Positions 51,548-61,421 of a stretch of 64,000 nucleotides of DNA are shown piece after piece. Source of the stretch: Ariolimax columbianus (lineage: Eukaryota; Mollusca; Gastropoda; Stylommatophora; Arionidae); NCBI GenBank assembly GCA_036924085.1, contig JAVGWX010000013.1:48971965-49035964 (forward strand), in the 5' to 3' direction. A model generated the notes under the pieces. That model had not been told where the DNA came from, ran no database searches, and saw only the letters and a program-made list of their open reading frames with translations. Position 1 is the first letter of the stretch. Every line of letters begins with the position of its first letter. The position numbers and the translations under genes are program-made.

Positions 51548-54148
51548 TTGGTTGATTATCAAACAATAAAAGACTACTTTACACTCCTAATTGTTCGATC
51601 GCTGCAGAAGTACCGGTCGTCAGATCCCCGCCTTGTCGATCACTATGCCAGAGCAAACCACATCGAGGTCCCTGCAGATAAGCATACAGACATTAGCGAA
51701 GAGCTAAAGGGGCACGAAAACATAAATACGGCTCCTGAAGAGCACATGATGGCCAAACTAACAATGCGCGAAATGGAAGAGGCTATGAGAACACTAAAGA
51801 GAAGGAAATCTCCCGGAAAAGACGGGATAACAAACGAAATGCTGATGGGGCTGGGCCAAACAGCGAAGGAAAAACTACTATCAGTCCTGAACCAAAGCTG
51901 GAAAAGGGGTATTGTACCCCAGGCATGGAAAGATGCAATACTGGTACCAGTACCAAAAACAGGAAAGGACAAAACAGATCCGAATGGATACAGGCCCATA
52001 AGCCTACTGAGCTGTGTCGGCAAGCTGATGGAACGGATGATAAACACCAGACTGATGTGGCATCTGGAAGAAAAACGAATACTAATTCCACAGCAAGCCG
52101 GCTTTAGACAGCACAGATCCACTGAGGACCAGGTCATCCTCATAGCCCAGGAGATAGAAGATGCCTACCAGGCACAGAAACACACAGTAGCTGTTTGGGT
52201 GGACCTGGAAAAGGCATTTGACAAAGTCTGGAAGGATGGACTTAGAGTCAAGCTAAGAAGAAGTGATGTTTGTGGGAAGATGTACAAGTGGATCAACCAC
52301 TACCTCAAACAAAGAACGGCCAGAGTCCAAGTACAAGGGCAGATGAGCAAAAAGGTGACACTCGAGCAGGGAGTACCCCAAGGGGGAGTACTGTCACCCA
52401 CACTCTTCCTGGTATATATAAACGATATTACAGAGAATATACCAAGAAGAGTCCATAGCTCAATGTTTGCAGACGATCTGGCTATGTGGACCTCTGAAAA
52501 GAATCTCACCATAGCAAGAAATCGGATGCAAACGGCCCTAACATCGCTGGAAGAGTGGGCGAACTCATGGCTGGTCAAAATAAACGAGGAGAAAACCACG
52601 TGCACAATATTCTCGCTCTCATTAAAACCCCAAAGTACCAAATTAAGCCTAAATGGCAAAATCCTGCAGCCAAACGACAACCCAACCTATCTGGGAGTCA
52701 CATTTGATCGGCGCATGACATGGAAAAGTCAGATTGAGAGAAACCGAATGAAAGCCAGAGAAAGAATGGCGATCATGAGGAAACTTGCTGGCACAAGCTG
52801 GGGAGCAGACGAAGGCATACTAAAGAAACTGTACACTGGAAGAGTGAGACCAGTTCTCGAGTATGGCATCGCGGCATGGACAACAGCAGCGAAGGCGAAC
52901 TTCGATAAAGTTAACAAACTTCAAAACCAAGCTATGAGAATCATAACTGGTGGAATGAAGTCAACGCCAATTGTAGAACTTGAAAAGATTACAAAACTGC
53001 AATCCATGACCGACAGAAGAGACTGCAGAGCCCAGCTGCAGTCAGAGAAACTCCGAAGACTGACGGACCATCCAATGTACCAGAGGCTAAACAATTTGGG
53101 AACTGGGAAACTAAAGCGGAGAAACTTTGCAGAAATAGCCAAAGCAAAGATGCACGAAGATCCCATAAACGCACTAACAACACCAAAACCCATCACTACT
53201 GTACGAAAACCTACTTGGAGGCAGGATATATTTCCAGAGGTGGTAGAAAATATACCAGGTATTGCAAACAAAAACTGCCAGACCGAAAAAGAAAGGAGAG
53301 ACACTACCTTAAGCTTCATAACGAAAAGCTACCCAAGCATGGACTGGACCCATGCATACACCGACGGTTCTGTAACAAACACTACACAGAACGGAGGGGC
53401 AGGAGCATTCCTGAACCTACCAAATGGCAGAAAAATAACACTGTCATTCGCTACTGGTAAGTACACGAGCAATTTCAGAGCAGAGGCAGAGGCACTGAGG
53501 GCGGCAGTGGAAGAAATGGTAACACACAGTGAAAATGAGAGCCATATAGTCCTGCTGACAGATGCTCTCGAAGTAGTCACAGCGCTAAAAAGCCAGAAAA
53601 ACACTGAGCTTAATGACTTAAGAGCAGCACTCTGCAAACTGTGCCAACAGTCCGCACCAAAAAGGGTAGTGGTACAGTGGGTTCCGTCACACTGCAACAT
53701 CCAAGGCAACGAGGAGGCAGACAGACTGGCAAAAGAAGGTGCAAGGCTACCACAAATAGATACCAGTATGACGTACGAAGAGTCAAAACGGCTTATCAAA
53801 GCCAGGTACATGTCCAAATGGGAAACCGAACATACTGGTTACACCAAAAACGATGCCTATTACCAGTTGAACCGAAGAGAGCAGGTCGTTGTCTTCAGAC
53901 TTCGCACTGGCCACAACAGACTGAGGTACCACCTCTTCAACAAATTGAAGATAGGGTGTACCGACGAATGCCCGTGCGGTACTGGTAAAATGACCACTGA
54001 ACATCTGCTGCAGAACTGCCCGACATACGAGGATCAGAGAGAGCAGATGTGGCCATTGCCAGTGGAACTGCAAGACAAGCTCTATGGTAGTGGCGAGAGT
54101 CTCAGGATGACCGCCGCTTTTTTCGAGAAAATAATGGTTACTGTCTGA
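51548..54148 (+). CDS. LINE A ORF2: reverse transcriptase + RNase H (5'-truncated)
   Basis: An open frame of 866 codons with no true start: it begins after a TGA with TTG, and the first 28 codons lie outside the element (before the 51632 boundary). Visible: RRKSPGKDGITNEML (86-100), PVPKTGKDKTDPNGYRPISL (134-153), QAGFRQHRSTEDQ (183-195), motif A DLEKAFDKV (219-227), motif B GVPQGGVLSPTLF (275-287), motif C FADD (307-310), YLGVTFD (381-387), RNase H residues Asp606 (TDGS), Glu645/647, Asp672 and Asp725 after PSHCNIQGNEEAD, then a Cys/His cluster (Cys804, 808, 810, His819, Cys824). RT copies LINE RNA at a nicked target and RNase H removes the RNA strand. The layout fits I/Nimb-like LINEs. All catalytic residues are intact, but the upstream endonuclease is missing. 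Confidence 0.93.
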   Translation: MVDYQTIKDYFTLLIVRSLQKYRSSDPRLVDHYARANHIEVPADKHTDISEELKGHENINTAPEEHMMAKLTMREMEEAMRTLKRRKSPGKDGITNEMLMGLGQTAKEKLLSVLNQSWKRGIVPQAWKDAILVPVPKTGKDKTDPNGYRPISLLSCVGKLMERMINTRLMWHLEEKRILIPQQAGFRQHRSTEDQVILIAQEIEDAYQAQKHTVAVWVDLEKAFDKVWKDGLRVKLRRSDVCGKMYKWINHYLKQRTARVQVQGQMSKKVTLEQGVPQGGVLSPTLFLVYINDITENIPRRVHSSMFADDLAMWTSEKNLTIARNRMQTALTSLEEWANSWLVKINEEKTTCTIFSLSLKPQSTKLSLNGKILQPNDNPTYLGVTFDRRMTWKSQIERNRMKARERMAIMRKLAGTSWGADEGILKKLYTGRVRPVLEYGIAAWTTAAKANFDKVNKLQNQAMRIITGGMKSTPIVELEKITKLQSMTDRRDCRAQLQSEKLRRLTDHPMYQRLNNLGTGKLKRRNFAEIAKAKMHEDPINALTTPKPITTVRKPTWRQDIFPEVVENIPGIANKNCQTEKERRDTTLSFITKSYPSMDWTHAYTDGSVTNTTQNGGAGAFLNLPNGRKITLSFATGKYTSNFRAEAEALRAAVEEMVTHSENESHIVLLTDALEVVTALKSQKNTELNDLRAALCKLCQQSAPKRVVVQWVPSHCNIQGNEEADRLAKEGARLPQIDTSMTYEESKRLIKARYMSKWETEHTGYTKNDAYYQLNRREQVVVFRLRTGHNRLRYHLFNKLKIGCTDECPCGTGKMTTEHLLQNCPTYEDQREQMWPLPVELQDKLYGSGESLRMTAAFFEKIMVTV

Positions 54149-54173
54149 CTGTGTACGCAGAAGAAGAAGAAGA
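51633..54173 (+). mobile_element. LINE A copy 2, 5'-truncated young insertion, 11-bp TSD
   Basis: Element body from ttgtcgatcactatgcc to the (AAG)n tail at 54160-54173. The perfect duplication agatccccgcc lies at 51622-51632 and 54174-54184. The endonuclease-coding 5' part is missing, as is usual for incomplete target-primed reverse transcription. The remaining frame has no stop. It lies 93 bp from the 5' end of the tRNA-Ser gene. Confidence 0.95.
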
Positions 54174-54365
54174 AGATCCCCGCCATGTCATTTTTCGTTT
54201 CTGGATTTAAAATCATTCACAACTAAATAAATGTTAGTATCATGCAAATGAAAGGTTGAAGCAATAGAAAGACACTCAGGTAGGAGCAAGAATACTTTTC
54301 GTTTAAATTATAAAAATGATACGTTATAAAATCTACTGTATGTTTCCACTAGATCGCCGATTTAG

Positions 54366-54439
54366 CTTGACCTAACTTGACGTTTTTATACTCACACTCA
54401 CTGGTTTAGAAGACTCATCAGAGTCTGTTTAAAACCAGT
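54366..54439. repeat. Palindromic family E, copy 5
   Basis: gcttgacctaacttgac, then actggtttagaagactcatc / agagtctgtttaaaaccagt. Confidence 0.65.
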
Positions 54440-54444
54440 TACAT

Positions 54445-54625
54445 TTGCATTACCCTGCTTAGGCTCTGTGAGTGAGGTTGACAAAAGGCGCAGTTTCTTC
54501 CTCACTTTAACTTTAATCCAAATCTCCGCGCAAGTCACCCATTTCAGCGGACACAGCAAGAGATACGACTGTCCACACGGCTGAACAAAGAGAGTGGTCT
54601 TCATCACTTGTGATGGACAAACTAT
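54445..54625 (-). mobile_element. Family F copy (antisense)
   Basis: gaggttgacaaaaggcgcag, cgcgcaagtcacccatttca, ctgtccacacggctgaacaa and gagtggtcttcatcac match the reverse complement of 47756-47920. It abuts palindrome E. Confidence 0.78.
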
Positions 54626-54639
54626 CACCCTGTATTACC

Positions 54640-55370
54640 GAAAAAAACAAAACAAAAAAAATCCCTGTCCTAAAAACTATGCGCATCCAATCTATTCTTA
54701 ATTGCATTAACTGTCTTTGCCTCCACTACTTCCTGTGGCAATCATGCATTCCAAGCATTCACCACTCTTCGGCTAAAGAAATATTTCCTAATATCTAATC
54801 TGGACCTTTCTTTAGTTAATTTCCAGCTATGCTCTCTTGTTCTTGTTGGTGGTTGTATTTTGGAAAACTTGTTATAGTTTAATTTAACCTTTCCTGTGAT
54901 CATCTTATAACCCTGTATTAAGTCACCTCGAATTTATTTTCCTTTTTGAATAACGGGATCACTCCTGCATCTTTCCAATCTCTTGGAACAATCCCTTTTG
55001 CAAGTGATTAAGAACATAATATAGTCAATGGTTTTGCTAGTTGGTCTCTAATTTCAAATATCAATTTTGGATGATTATCATCTTGAACTGGACATTTCTA
55101 CACTTTTAATCTCTCCAATTGTTAAAAAGCCATTTTCTTCGTAATACAGATTGATTTTAATCCCACTATATCCATTTCACATTGTAAAAAATATATATAG
55201 GCTCTGGGATATTGGAGCAGTTTTCTTTCGTGACGACAAAGTATTGATTTAGTACATTAGCTGCCTTTTTATTTTCTATGATTATTTTACCTGACCATCA
55301 TCCTATTTCTATACGACCCACGAGGACTTTTTCCAAATTTCAATAATCTAGCCCATCATTCACCTCATTA
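54640..55370 (-). mobile_element. CR1-like LINE relic
   Basis: Minus-strand blocks: LPQEVVEA and RLDAHSF codons (54670-54730), ELGRLNTGLQDDHRKG-like sequence around 54890-54920, GLFQEIGKMQE at about 54975-55000, and QYFVVTKENCS...IPEP at 55205-55260. The order matches CR1-like RT from finger to C-terminus with internal deletions. Dead copy. Confidence 0.65.
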
Positions 55371-55413
55371 TCATCATCATCTGGTTGATCAGTCCTAAGA
55401 CTGGTTGTACGGT

Positions 55414-55548
55414 TGTCAGGATCACCGCGTGGAGGTGTAGAAGAGTCTTGGCAGGTCTGATTCGCTGGCACTAGCGCTATCAGTCGGCTATGGGTCGCTG
55501 ACCGCCGCAGCTCATACGCTGCTCAACGCCTCGATCCCGTCTCTCCAT
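55414..55548 (-). mobile_element. Retroposon A 5' part
   Basis: ggatcaccgcgtggaggtgt, cggctatgggtcgctgacc and cgctgctcaacgcctcgatccc. Only the 5' 135 bp are present. Confidence 0.82.
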
Positions 55549-55688
55549 TTGACCCTACCCTTTGGTTTACCAGTTCTAAGAGCACATCCAGGAGATCAGT
55601 CGCTCTTGGCAAATATCGACGAGTGTAGGTACTGATGGTTCATGTAGCTTGCTGGTTGTACACACTCCTACTCCGTCATGTCAGGCGG

Positions 55689-55689
<1 letters not shown>

Positions 55690-55735
<46 letters not shown>
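55690..55735. repeat. (CT)n microsatellite
   Basis: About 23 CT dinucleotides. Confidence 0.95.
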
Positions 55736-55736
<1 letters not shown>

Positions 55737-55796
55737 GCTGGTCTCGCGTATAATTTCAAAATCTTGCAAGCTGGTTAATCGACTTGGTTACTTTCT

Positions 55797-55827
55797 TATT
55801 CTTCTTCTTCTTCTTCTTCTTCTTCTT

Positions 55828-55858
<31 letters not shown>

Positions 55859-55960
55859 TGCTTTCGGGTTTTCTGATCATGCTAAATCTTCAGTCTTATC
55901 CCCAGGATGAAATCCACAGTCCTATCCAAGTCTGACTTGTTCAAAAAATCGGTCGTTGAT
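55797..55960 (-). mobile_element. LINE N2 3' end with long TTC tail
   Basis: (TTC)n 55799-55857 is the antisense tail, followed by ttctgatcatgctaaatctt, ccccaggatgaaatccacag and cctatccaagtctgac, a diverged match to 6105-6175. Confidence 0.65.
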
Positions 55961-56270
55961 AAACTTCAAATGTCACCTCTATCTTTAAAATAACAGCATA
56001 CGACATGGCCCGCGGAAATATTCAAAATTCGCTGTCCAGCCCACGGTCTGGATGAAGTTGCACATGCCTTGACTACACTCTGGGCCCCTCTAAGGTCTAC
56101 CTACATGTCTAATGGTAACACAGAGTTTGGTCGTCTATGGGGGAGACGTTGGGTGGAGGGAGTGATGCATTCGATTAGTTAGTTAGTTGTACATAGCAAG
56201 CGAAGATGGAGACAGCGTCAGACATGTCTATTCAGATGGGAGCGCAAGTGACTGTGCAGCCCGTTCTGAG
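55961..56270. other. Unannotated interval
   Basis: No recognisable gene or repeat. Confidence 0.4.
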
Positions 56271-56272
56271 CG

Positions 56273-56605
56273 CAACAAACTCTACAGCACGTACTGCACA
56301 CGCAAACTCCACAGCACGTATTGCACACGTAAACTCTACAGCGCGTATTGTACACGTAAACTCTACAGCACGTATTGCACACGTAAACTCCACAGCACGT
56401 ATTGCACACGTAAACTCTACAGCACGTATTGCACACGTAAACTCTAAAGCACGTATTGAACACGTAAACTCTACAGCACGTATTGAACACGTAAACTCTA
56501 CAGCACGTATTGCACACGTAAACTCTACAGCACGTATTGCACACGCAAACTCCACAGCGCGTAATGCACACGTAGACAGCACGTATTGCACACGTAGACA
56601 GCGTT
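56273..56605. repeat. 27-bp minisatellite, about 12 units
   Basis: The unit is aaactctacagcacgtattg plus cacacgt. 27 bp is nine codons, so all frames stay open and give repetitive peptides. The interval 56605-56940 has no feature. Confidence 0.97.
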
Positions 56606-56944
56606 AATAATTGGACAGTTTTGTATTCTGACCTTTTGTACAATTCGCTTTTCCTGCGCCTTGGTAATGGTTTTTACTCAGGGAGGCGAGTACATGTGTA
56701 GATGGCAGTGCTACAGGCTGAGCGGTTCAGAGCAAGCAGCTCTCAGACATCGACATCAATGGAACATGAAGAAACTAGAAACCTTATGACGTACCGGGCA
56801 TCAGCTTATTATGTGGTGATGACCAGTATCATTCTTAGCCGAATTGCTTTCCCGATGCGCAAGTCATGTGCCAATTTACAGCGGAGTAAACCGGGGCGTT
56901 TCTAGGCCGTGGATCTAACCTGGGGCTTTTCCCTTAAGAGACAA

Positions 56945-57045
56945 GCTTCTTCTTCTGCTGCGTTCAGGCTTTTTGGTCATGCTATATCTGTAGTCCCGTC
57001 GCCAAGATGACGTCCAGAGTCCTCACCAGGTCAGGGTAGCAGCCC
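56945..57045 (-). mobile_element. LINE N2 3' end flanking the 31-bp array
   Basis: cttcttctgctgcgttcagg, tttttggtcatgctatatct, cccgtcgccaagatgacgtc and cctcaccaggtcagggtagc align with 6085-6175 of the reference LINE N2. At the next codons the sequence becomes the array. Confidence 0.8.
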
Positions 57046-58012
57046 CACAGTCTCCTCCAGATCAGGGTGGCAGCCCCACAGTCTCCTCCAGATCAGGGTG
57101 GCAGCCCCACAGTCCCCTCCAGATCCGGGTGGCAGCCCCACAGTCTCCTCCAGATCCGGGTGGCAGCCCCACAGTCTCCTCCAGATCCGGGTGGCAGCCC
57201 CACAGTTCTCTCCATGTCCGGGTGGCAGCCCCACAGTTCTCTCCATGTCCGGGTGGCAGCCCCACAGTTCTCTCCATGTCCGGGTAGCAGCCCCACAGTC
57301 TCCTCCAGATCCGGATGGCAGCCCCACAGCTCTCTCCATGTCCGGGTGGCAGCCCCACAGTTCTCTCCATGTCCGGGTGGCAGCCCCACAGTTCTCTCCA
57401 GGTCCGGGTGGCAGCCCCACAGTCTCTCCAGATCAGGGTGGCAGCCCCACAGTTCTCTCCAGATCAGGGTGGCAGCCCCACAGTCTCCTCCAGATCCGGG
57501 TTGCAGCCCCACAGTCCCCTCCAGATCCGGGTTGCAGCCCCACAGTCTCCTCCAGATCCGGGTGGCAGCCCCACAGTCTCCTCCAGATCCGGGTGGCAGC
57601 CCCACAGTTCTCTCCATGTCCGGGTGGCAGCCCCACAGTTCTCTCCATGTCCGGGTGGCAGCCCCACAGTTCTCTCCATGTCCGGGTAGCAGCCCCACAG
57701 TCTCCTCCAGATCCGGATGGCAGCCCCACAGCTCTCTCCATGTCCGGGTGGCAGCCCCACAGTTCTCTCCATGTCCGGGTGGCAGCCCCACAGTTCTCTC
57801 CAGGTCCGGGTGGCAGCCCCACAGTCTCTCCAGATCAGGGTGGCAGCCCCACAGTTCTCTCCAGATCAGGGTGGCAGCCCCACAGTCTCCTCCAGATCCG
57901 GGTTGCAGCCCCACAGTCCCCTCCAGATCCGGGTTGCAGCCCCACAGTCCCCTCCAGATCCGGGTGGCAGCCCCACAGTCTCCTCCAGATCCGGGTGGCA
58001 GCCCACAGAGAC
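57040..58012. repeat. 31-bp GC-rich minisatellite, about 31 units, LINE N2 derived
   Basis: The unit is cagccccacagtctcctcca plus gatccgggtgg, with a ttctctccatgtcc variant and occasional 30-bp units. It corresponds to the ggtcggagcggctgccccac segment of LINE N2 (6165-6190). A 402-bp higher-order block is repeated twice (variant order at 57,1xx-57,5xx recurs 402 bp on). Confidence 0.96.
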
Positions 58013-58689
58013 AAACATTCTACTGGATATTTGACTTTTGGATGCAGCTTGCGTAACGGTGTTGTACAATATTTTTTTTTTAATTCTATTTTTTCCCTTA
58101 TATTTTGGTAATAAGTAAGTCCCTGTTGCGGAGTACAATTGTTTACATTTCCATATGTGCAATAAACAAATACTGTAACACAAGTTATCAGAATACCTTG
58201 GATGTTGAACAAGAAAAACACAGCCTATAGCAACTGGACATAGAAGAAAATTGTCTATTACCTTCTAAGGTAAAAATTGGGTGCCCTTCAGCAGATTTAA
58301 CCTCTGGTTAACAATGAAGTGTTAGAGGTAAGGTGGCCAGTTTCCCTCTTCGCTGCCTTTTTCTTCCCTTACCGTAAGGCATGTACCAATTTACAGCAAT
58401 TGGGTCGACTTGAACGTGACGGTTGCGGGAGTTCAGCCGTACACCTTTACCCTGAAACATAAAGGCTTTTCCTCTCCATTAATCAAGCGCTCCATTACTT
58501 CTGTATGTAAAGTAAGAAACATGTCCTTTACAAAACGGCGTTACTTACAACTGTCACCCTATATGGTTGTTATAAGTTTCTTGGCAGGTGTGCAGTACGA
58601 TAGGTTACCATTGCTGTCCACACGCGGAGAGGGATAGCACCGAGCAATAACCACGTGTCGTGTCCGATATACTGAATAGGGCGTTTTTG
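58013..58689. other. Mostly unannotated; SINE-like scrap near 58325-58420
   Basis: aggtggccagtttccctctt and ccaatttacagcaattgggt resemble SINE body blocks seen at 23590 and 56870. Otherwise no feature was recognised. Confidence 0.35.
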
Positions 58690-59253
58690 TTCTTCTTCTC
58701 CTTCTTTCTTATTCCTCTTCGTTCGTTCTAAATCTCCCGTTGCCGGCACAGCCCCCATGAAGGAAGAACATATTTTGCAGTCCTGTCCACTGTATGCCGA
58801 CAAAAGAAGAAGCATGTGGCAACAGCCAGTGTCCTTCCACGAGAAGCTGTACGGAAGCGTACAGAGCCTTGAGTCGACTGCTGCCTTTGCAGTCATTGAA
58901 GTTGAGGTCTGAAGACGAACGAGGAAGAAGAAGAGGAAGAAGAATCTCCCGCTACTGGGCCCTGAAAATGACTTTGCAAGTAGCGTGATGTTGTCCGGAG
59001 AGCTGAATGCGTTGTGTCGTAGTTTACAGCTTGACTGCGATATGTTCACCTTTCGGTCCGACATATCCGACTTCAGAAGGCATTTTTCAGTACTGGGTTA
59101 GCATTCCCTCCTCGATCCATTCTCTTTAGCAAGTCTGCTCTGTTACAGTCAGTTAGTTATCCAGGATCACCGTGGAGAGGTGTAAAAGGGTCTTGGCAGT
59201 CAGATATGGGTCGCTGACCGCTGCAGCTCATGCACTGTTTAGCATCTTGAACC
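58690..59253 (-). mobile_element. Retroposon A split by LINE B insertion
   Basis: The TTC tail and ctaaatctcccg (58690-58739) continue after the insertion at aatctcccgctactgggccc (58943 on) and run to agcatcttga. The site of interruption is inside the conserved 3' end. Confidence 0.9.
58740..58942 (+). mobile_element. LINE B copy 2, 5'-truncated, 9-bp TSD
   Basis: 203 bp matching 15376-15560: gcacagcccccatgaagg, catattttgcagtcctgtcc, tacggaagcgtacagagcct and gaagttgaggtctgaagacg, then a GAA-rich tail. The duplication aatctcccg is at 58731-58739 and 58943-58951. Confidence 0.92.
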
Positions 59254-59364
59254 AGGCTGTTATTCTAACCTTGAGCGCTGGAATTGTCAATTACTACTAA
59301 TGTGAGTAGCGTGTTCTTTGCAGAGCGTCTCTTTTTTACAACTGTTAATCTACGAGGCCGATTT

Positions 59365-59599
59365 TTTTGTTTTTTTTGTTTTTTGTTGTTGTGTGTGTGC
59401 GTTGCACTGTGGTTTTTATTTTGCGTCTGTCGGCCCAGTGCATCCGACTTCAGCATGCATTTTATGTAAGGGTCTGCTTCCTCTTGCATTTTCTAAGGGT
59501 TTGCTTCCCCGGGGTAACGGCCAGTGCTGTGATGGGGATCGAAACCAGCACCTTCTGGTTGTGAGCCGTGTCACTTAACCACTAGCCCACGCTGTCCAC
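59365..59599 (-). mobile_element. SINE-2, copy 5, 12-bp TSD
   Basis: Antisense: the A box region cacttaaccactagcccacg lies near 59588, the B box region is damaged (gggatcgaaaccagc), and the body reaches gcgttgcactgtgg. The flanks cgaggccgattt (59353-59364) and cgaggacgattt (59600-59611) are a duplication with one mismatch lying in a mariner terminal repeat. Confidence 0.88.
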
Positions 59600-59965
59600 C
59601 GAGGACGATTTGAAAAGTTTGACCTCCGGCGCCAGGACTATGACAGCATGTATGACACCTGTATGAAAATAATATTTAATGAAGCGACTATAAGGGGCAT
59701 GTAGTAGCATGTGCCTTGAACGTGACGCAGCGAACAGAAGGCAATAAAATGGCGGCCTACATAAAAACATGGAGAAACAACGTGATCTTGTTGAATTTCT
59801 GAGAACAGGAGGTTGTGTGACCATTGATATGTATTGAAACATGATTGCGGTGACTACGGTATATGGTGATGCCTGTGTGCATGTCAGTACTATCAGGAGG
59901 TGGACACGGACTGTAAAAGTCGACATTCCATCCCTGAAGAACCTGCATGACAAGGATGGTCTATT
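59600..59965 (+). mobile_element. Mariner-like 5' end with HTH remnant
   Basis: The terminal-repeat-like tacgaggccgatttg/aaaagttt is split by SINE-2. The transposase start (59769) reads EKQRDLVEFLRTGGCVTIDM, a stop, VTTVYGDACVHVSTIRRWTR and LKNLHDKDG, the N-terminal helix-turn-helix of a mariner type distinct from the 28.9 and 33.9 kb copies. Confidence 0.65.
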
Positions 59966-59984
59966 TTCTAACTCGATTTGAACT

Positions 59985-60135
59985 TAGACCTGAAAGCTTA
60001 TGTCTCGTCATATGTTGCACCATTTCTCCCTATTTGGCAAGTTCGTCTGCTTTTGATATTGCAGTAAGTAGATCAACCAGAAATTCCCACCAAAATCTTT
60101 GACATGCATATGGCTCAGCAAACGATGCATAGACA
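59985..60135 (+). repeat. Dispersed family H, copy 1
   Basis: tatttggcaagttcgtctgc, attgcagtaagtagatcaac and cagaaattccca match 63686-63800. Type unknown. Confidence 0.6.
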
Positions 60136-60142
60136 ATGGGGG

Positions 60143-60489
60143 TTGTTGTTTGCGAATGCCCACAATGAGTGACTCTTTTGTGCGCCCTGACAAGGACGTT
60201 AAGTGGCGGGTTGCAGTAGCTTTCCTCACATCCCGAGCGTGCTGATGAAAGTGGACCGGGGTCCTCCAGGTGGTTGTACTATGCTTGGCTTCATCTTCAT
60301 GTCGCTCACTACTACAGTGATCACGTTGATCCCTCACCTCGTTAGTCAGGCTGCCATGAAAACAGCCCGTTTCCAGGATGGGCTGCGAGGAAGCCGAGGT
60401 GAGGGTCTTGGCCAGTATATTTTGCCTGTCCCTGACTAACATGTCTGATCAGTATATTTTGCCTGACCAGACGTTAGTCTTCCTCCCCT
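60143..60489 (-). mobile_element. Family B copy, near complete
   Basis: Tail ttgttgtttgcg, body gtggcgggttgcagtagctt, catcccgagcgtgctgatga and gtcaggctgccatgaaaac, and two internal units at 60412-60475. The flanks acaatggggg (60133-60142) and acaatggtgg (60490-60499) are a likely duplication with one mismatch. Confidence 0.88.
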
Positions 60490-60639
60490 ACAATGGTGGT
60501 AAAAAGCATCGCCATGAAACTAACAAATGAAGAGATTCTGCAATAACTTCAATACCGAAACTGCAGCCATGAAGCAGGCAACAGAAACCCTCATAAACTG
60601 TAAGCAACAGGCCGAACGACTAGTAATTGTTGTCACAAA

Positions 60640-60990
60640 TGCCCTATAAGTGCTAACATACGTCAAGAAAGAACAGCAAACAATCCAACTTGGCTGAAAA
60701 GATGGGCCATGTGATACACGGGTTCTACGGACATATGGCTAGCCCCAATCCAAATGACAATATAAATCAACTTACAAGGAAGGATCAGAACACCATTGTC
60801 CGACTGAGAACCCAACACATCCCACTAAACAGGCACCTGAACAGAATCAAACCTTAACACACTCCTGAGGGCTAGCTGTGTACACACCCATATACAACAG
60901 TTGATGATACGTTGGTCATCATCTATTTGAGTGCTCTACCCCCGAGACCAGATAAATGGCCCACTTTGTATGTCACTATACAACTTAACT
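60640..60990 (+). mobile_element. LINE D C-terminal relic
   Basis: INQLTRKDQNTIVRLRTQHI, PLNRHLNRIKP and LCTHPYTTVDD...RPDKWPTLYVTI, collinear with 40150-40432. Stops present. Confidence 0.65.
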
Positions 60991-61140
60991 TAACGCCTGT
61001 ATACTCATATACTGGAGCAGAGTCTGTATACAACCTAGTTTCTTGGAGGCCTGTTAACCGATGTGCGAGTCCAATTTAATTTAAAAGATTCAAACATAAG
61101 AGCAAAGTAGACCCGCAGTCTTTTAGGCGCCATCTAAGCT
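60982..61140. repeat. Palindromic family E, copy 6, and flank
   Basis: aacttaacttaacgcctgta, then a decayed palindrome (actggagcagagtctgtatacaacc), then ttaaccgatgtgcgag and agcaaagtagacccgc as at 43333. Confidence 0.6.
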
Positions 61141-61421
61141 ACTCCTAACAAATCACTTATCCATGGCCTGTGTTATGCCAACAGCTGATAAAACACGTGC
61201 AGATACCATTACATGGCACTGGGCCGAAAGACGATAGCCCAGATGCTGCTAGATTCGTAACAACAAGAATCATCACACAAAAATGAGCTTAACGCCCTAT
61301 AGACAACCGAAATATTACTCCCCGCACTCGATCAGACACATTGAAGACTCACACAATGTTATAATCTTATGAGATTATCATGTAAGCTTCTAGATTGATT
61401 GTTGTCACGTAGGTACAGGTA

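Noticed and set aside
56187..56643. Frames of 86-141 codons on both strands
   Set aside because: They read through the 27-bp array, which is a multiple of three and stop-free.
57067..58111. Proline/serine-rich frames over 300 codons on the plus strand and a 273-codon frame on the minus strand
   Set aside because: Both strands are open because the GC-rich 31-bp unit lacks stops. The peptides are pure repeat translation, and the flank is a LINE end.
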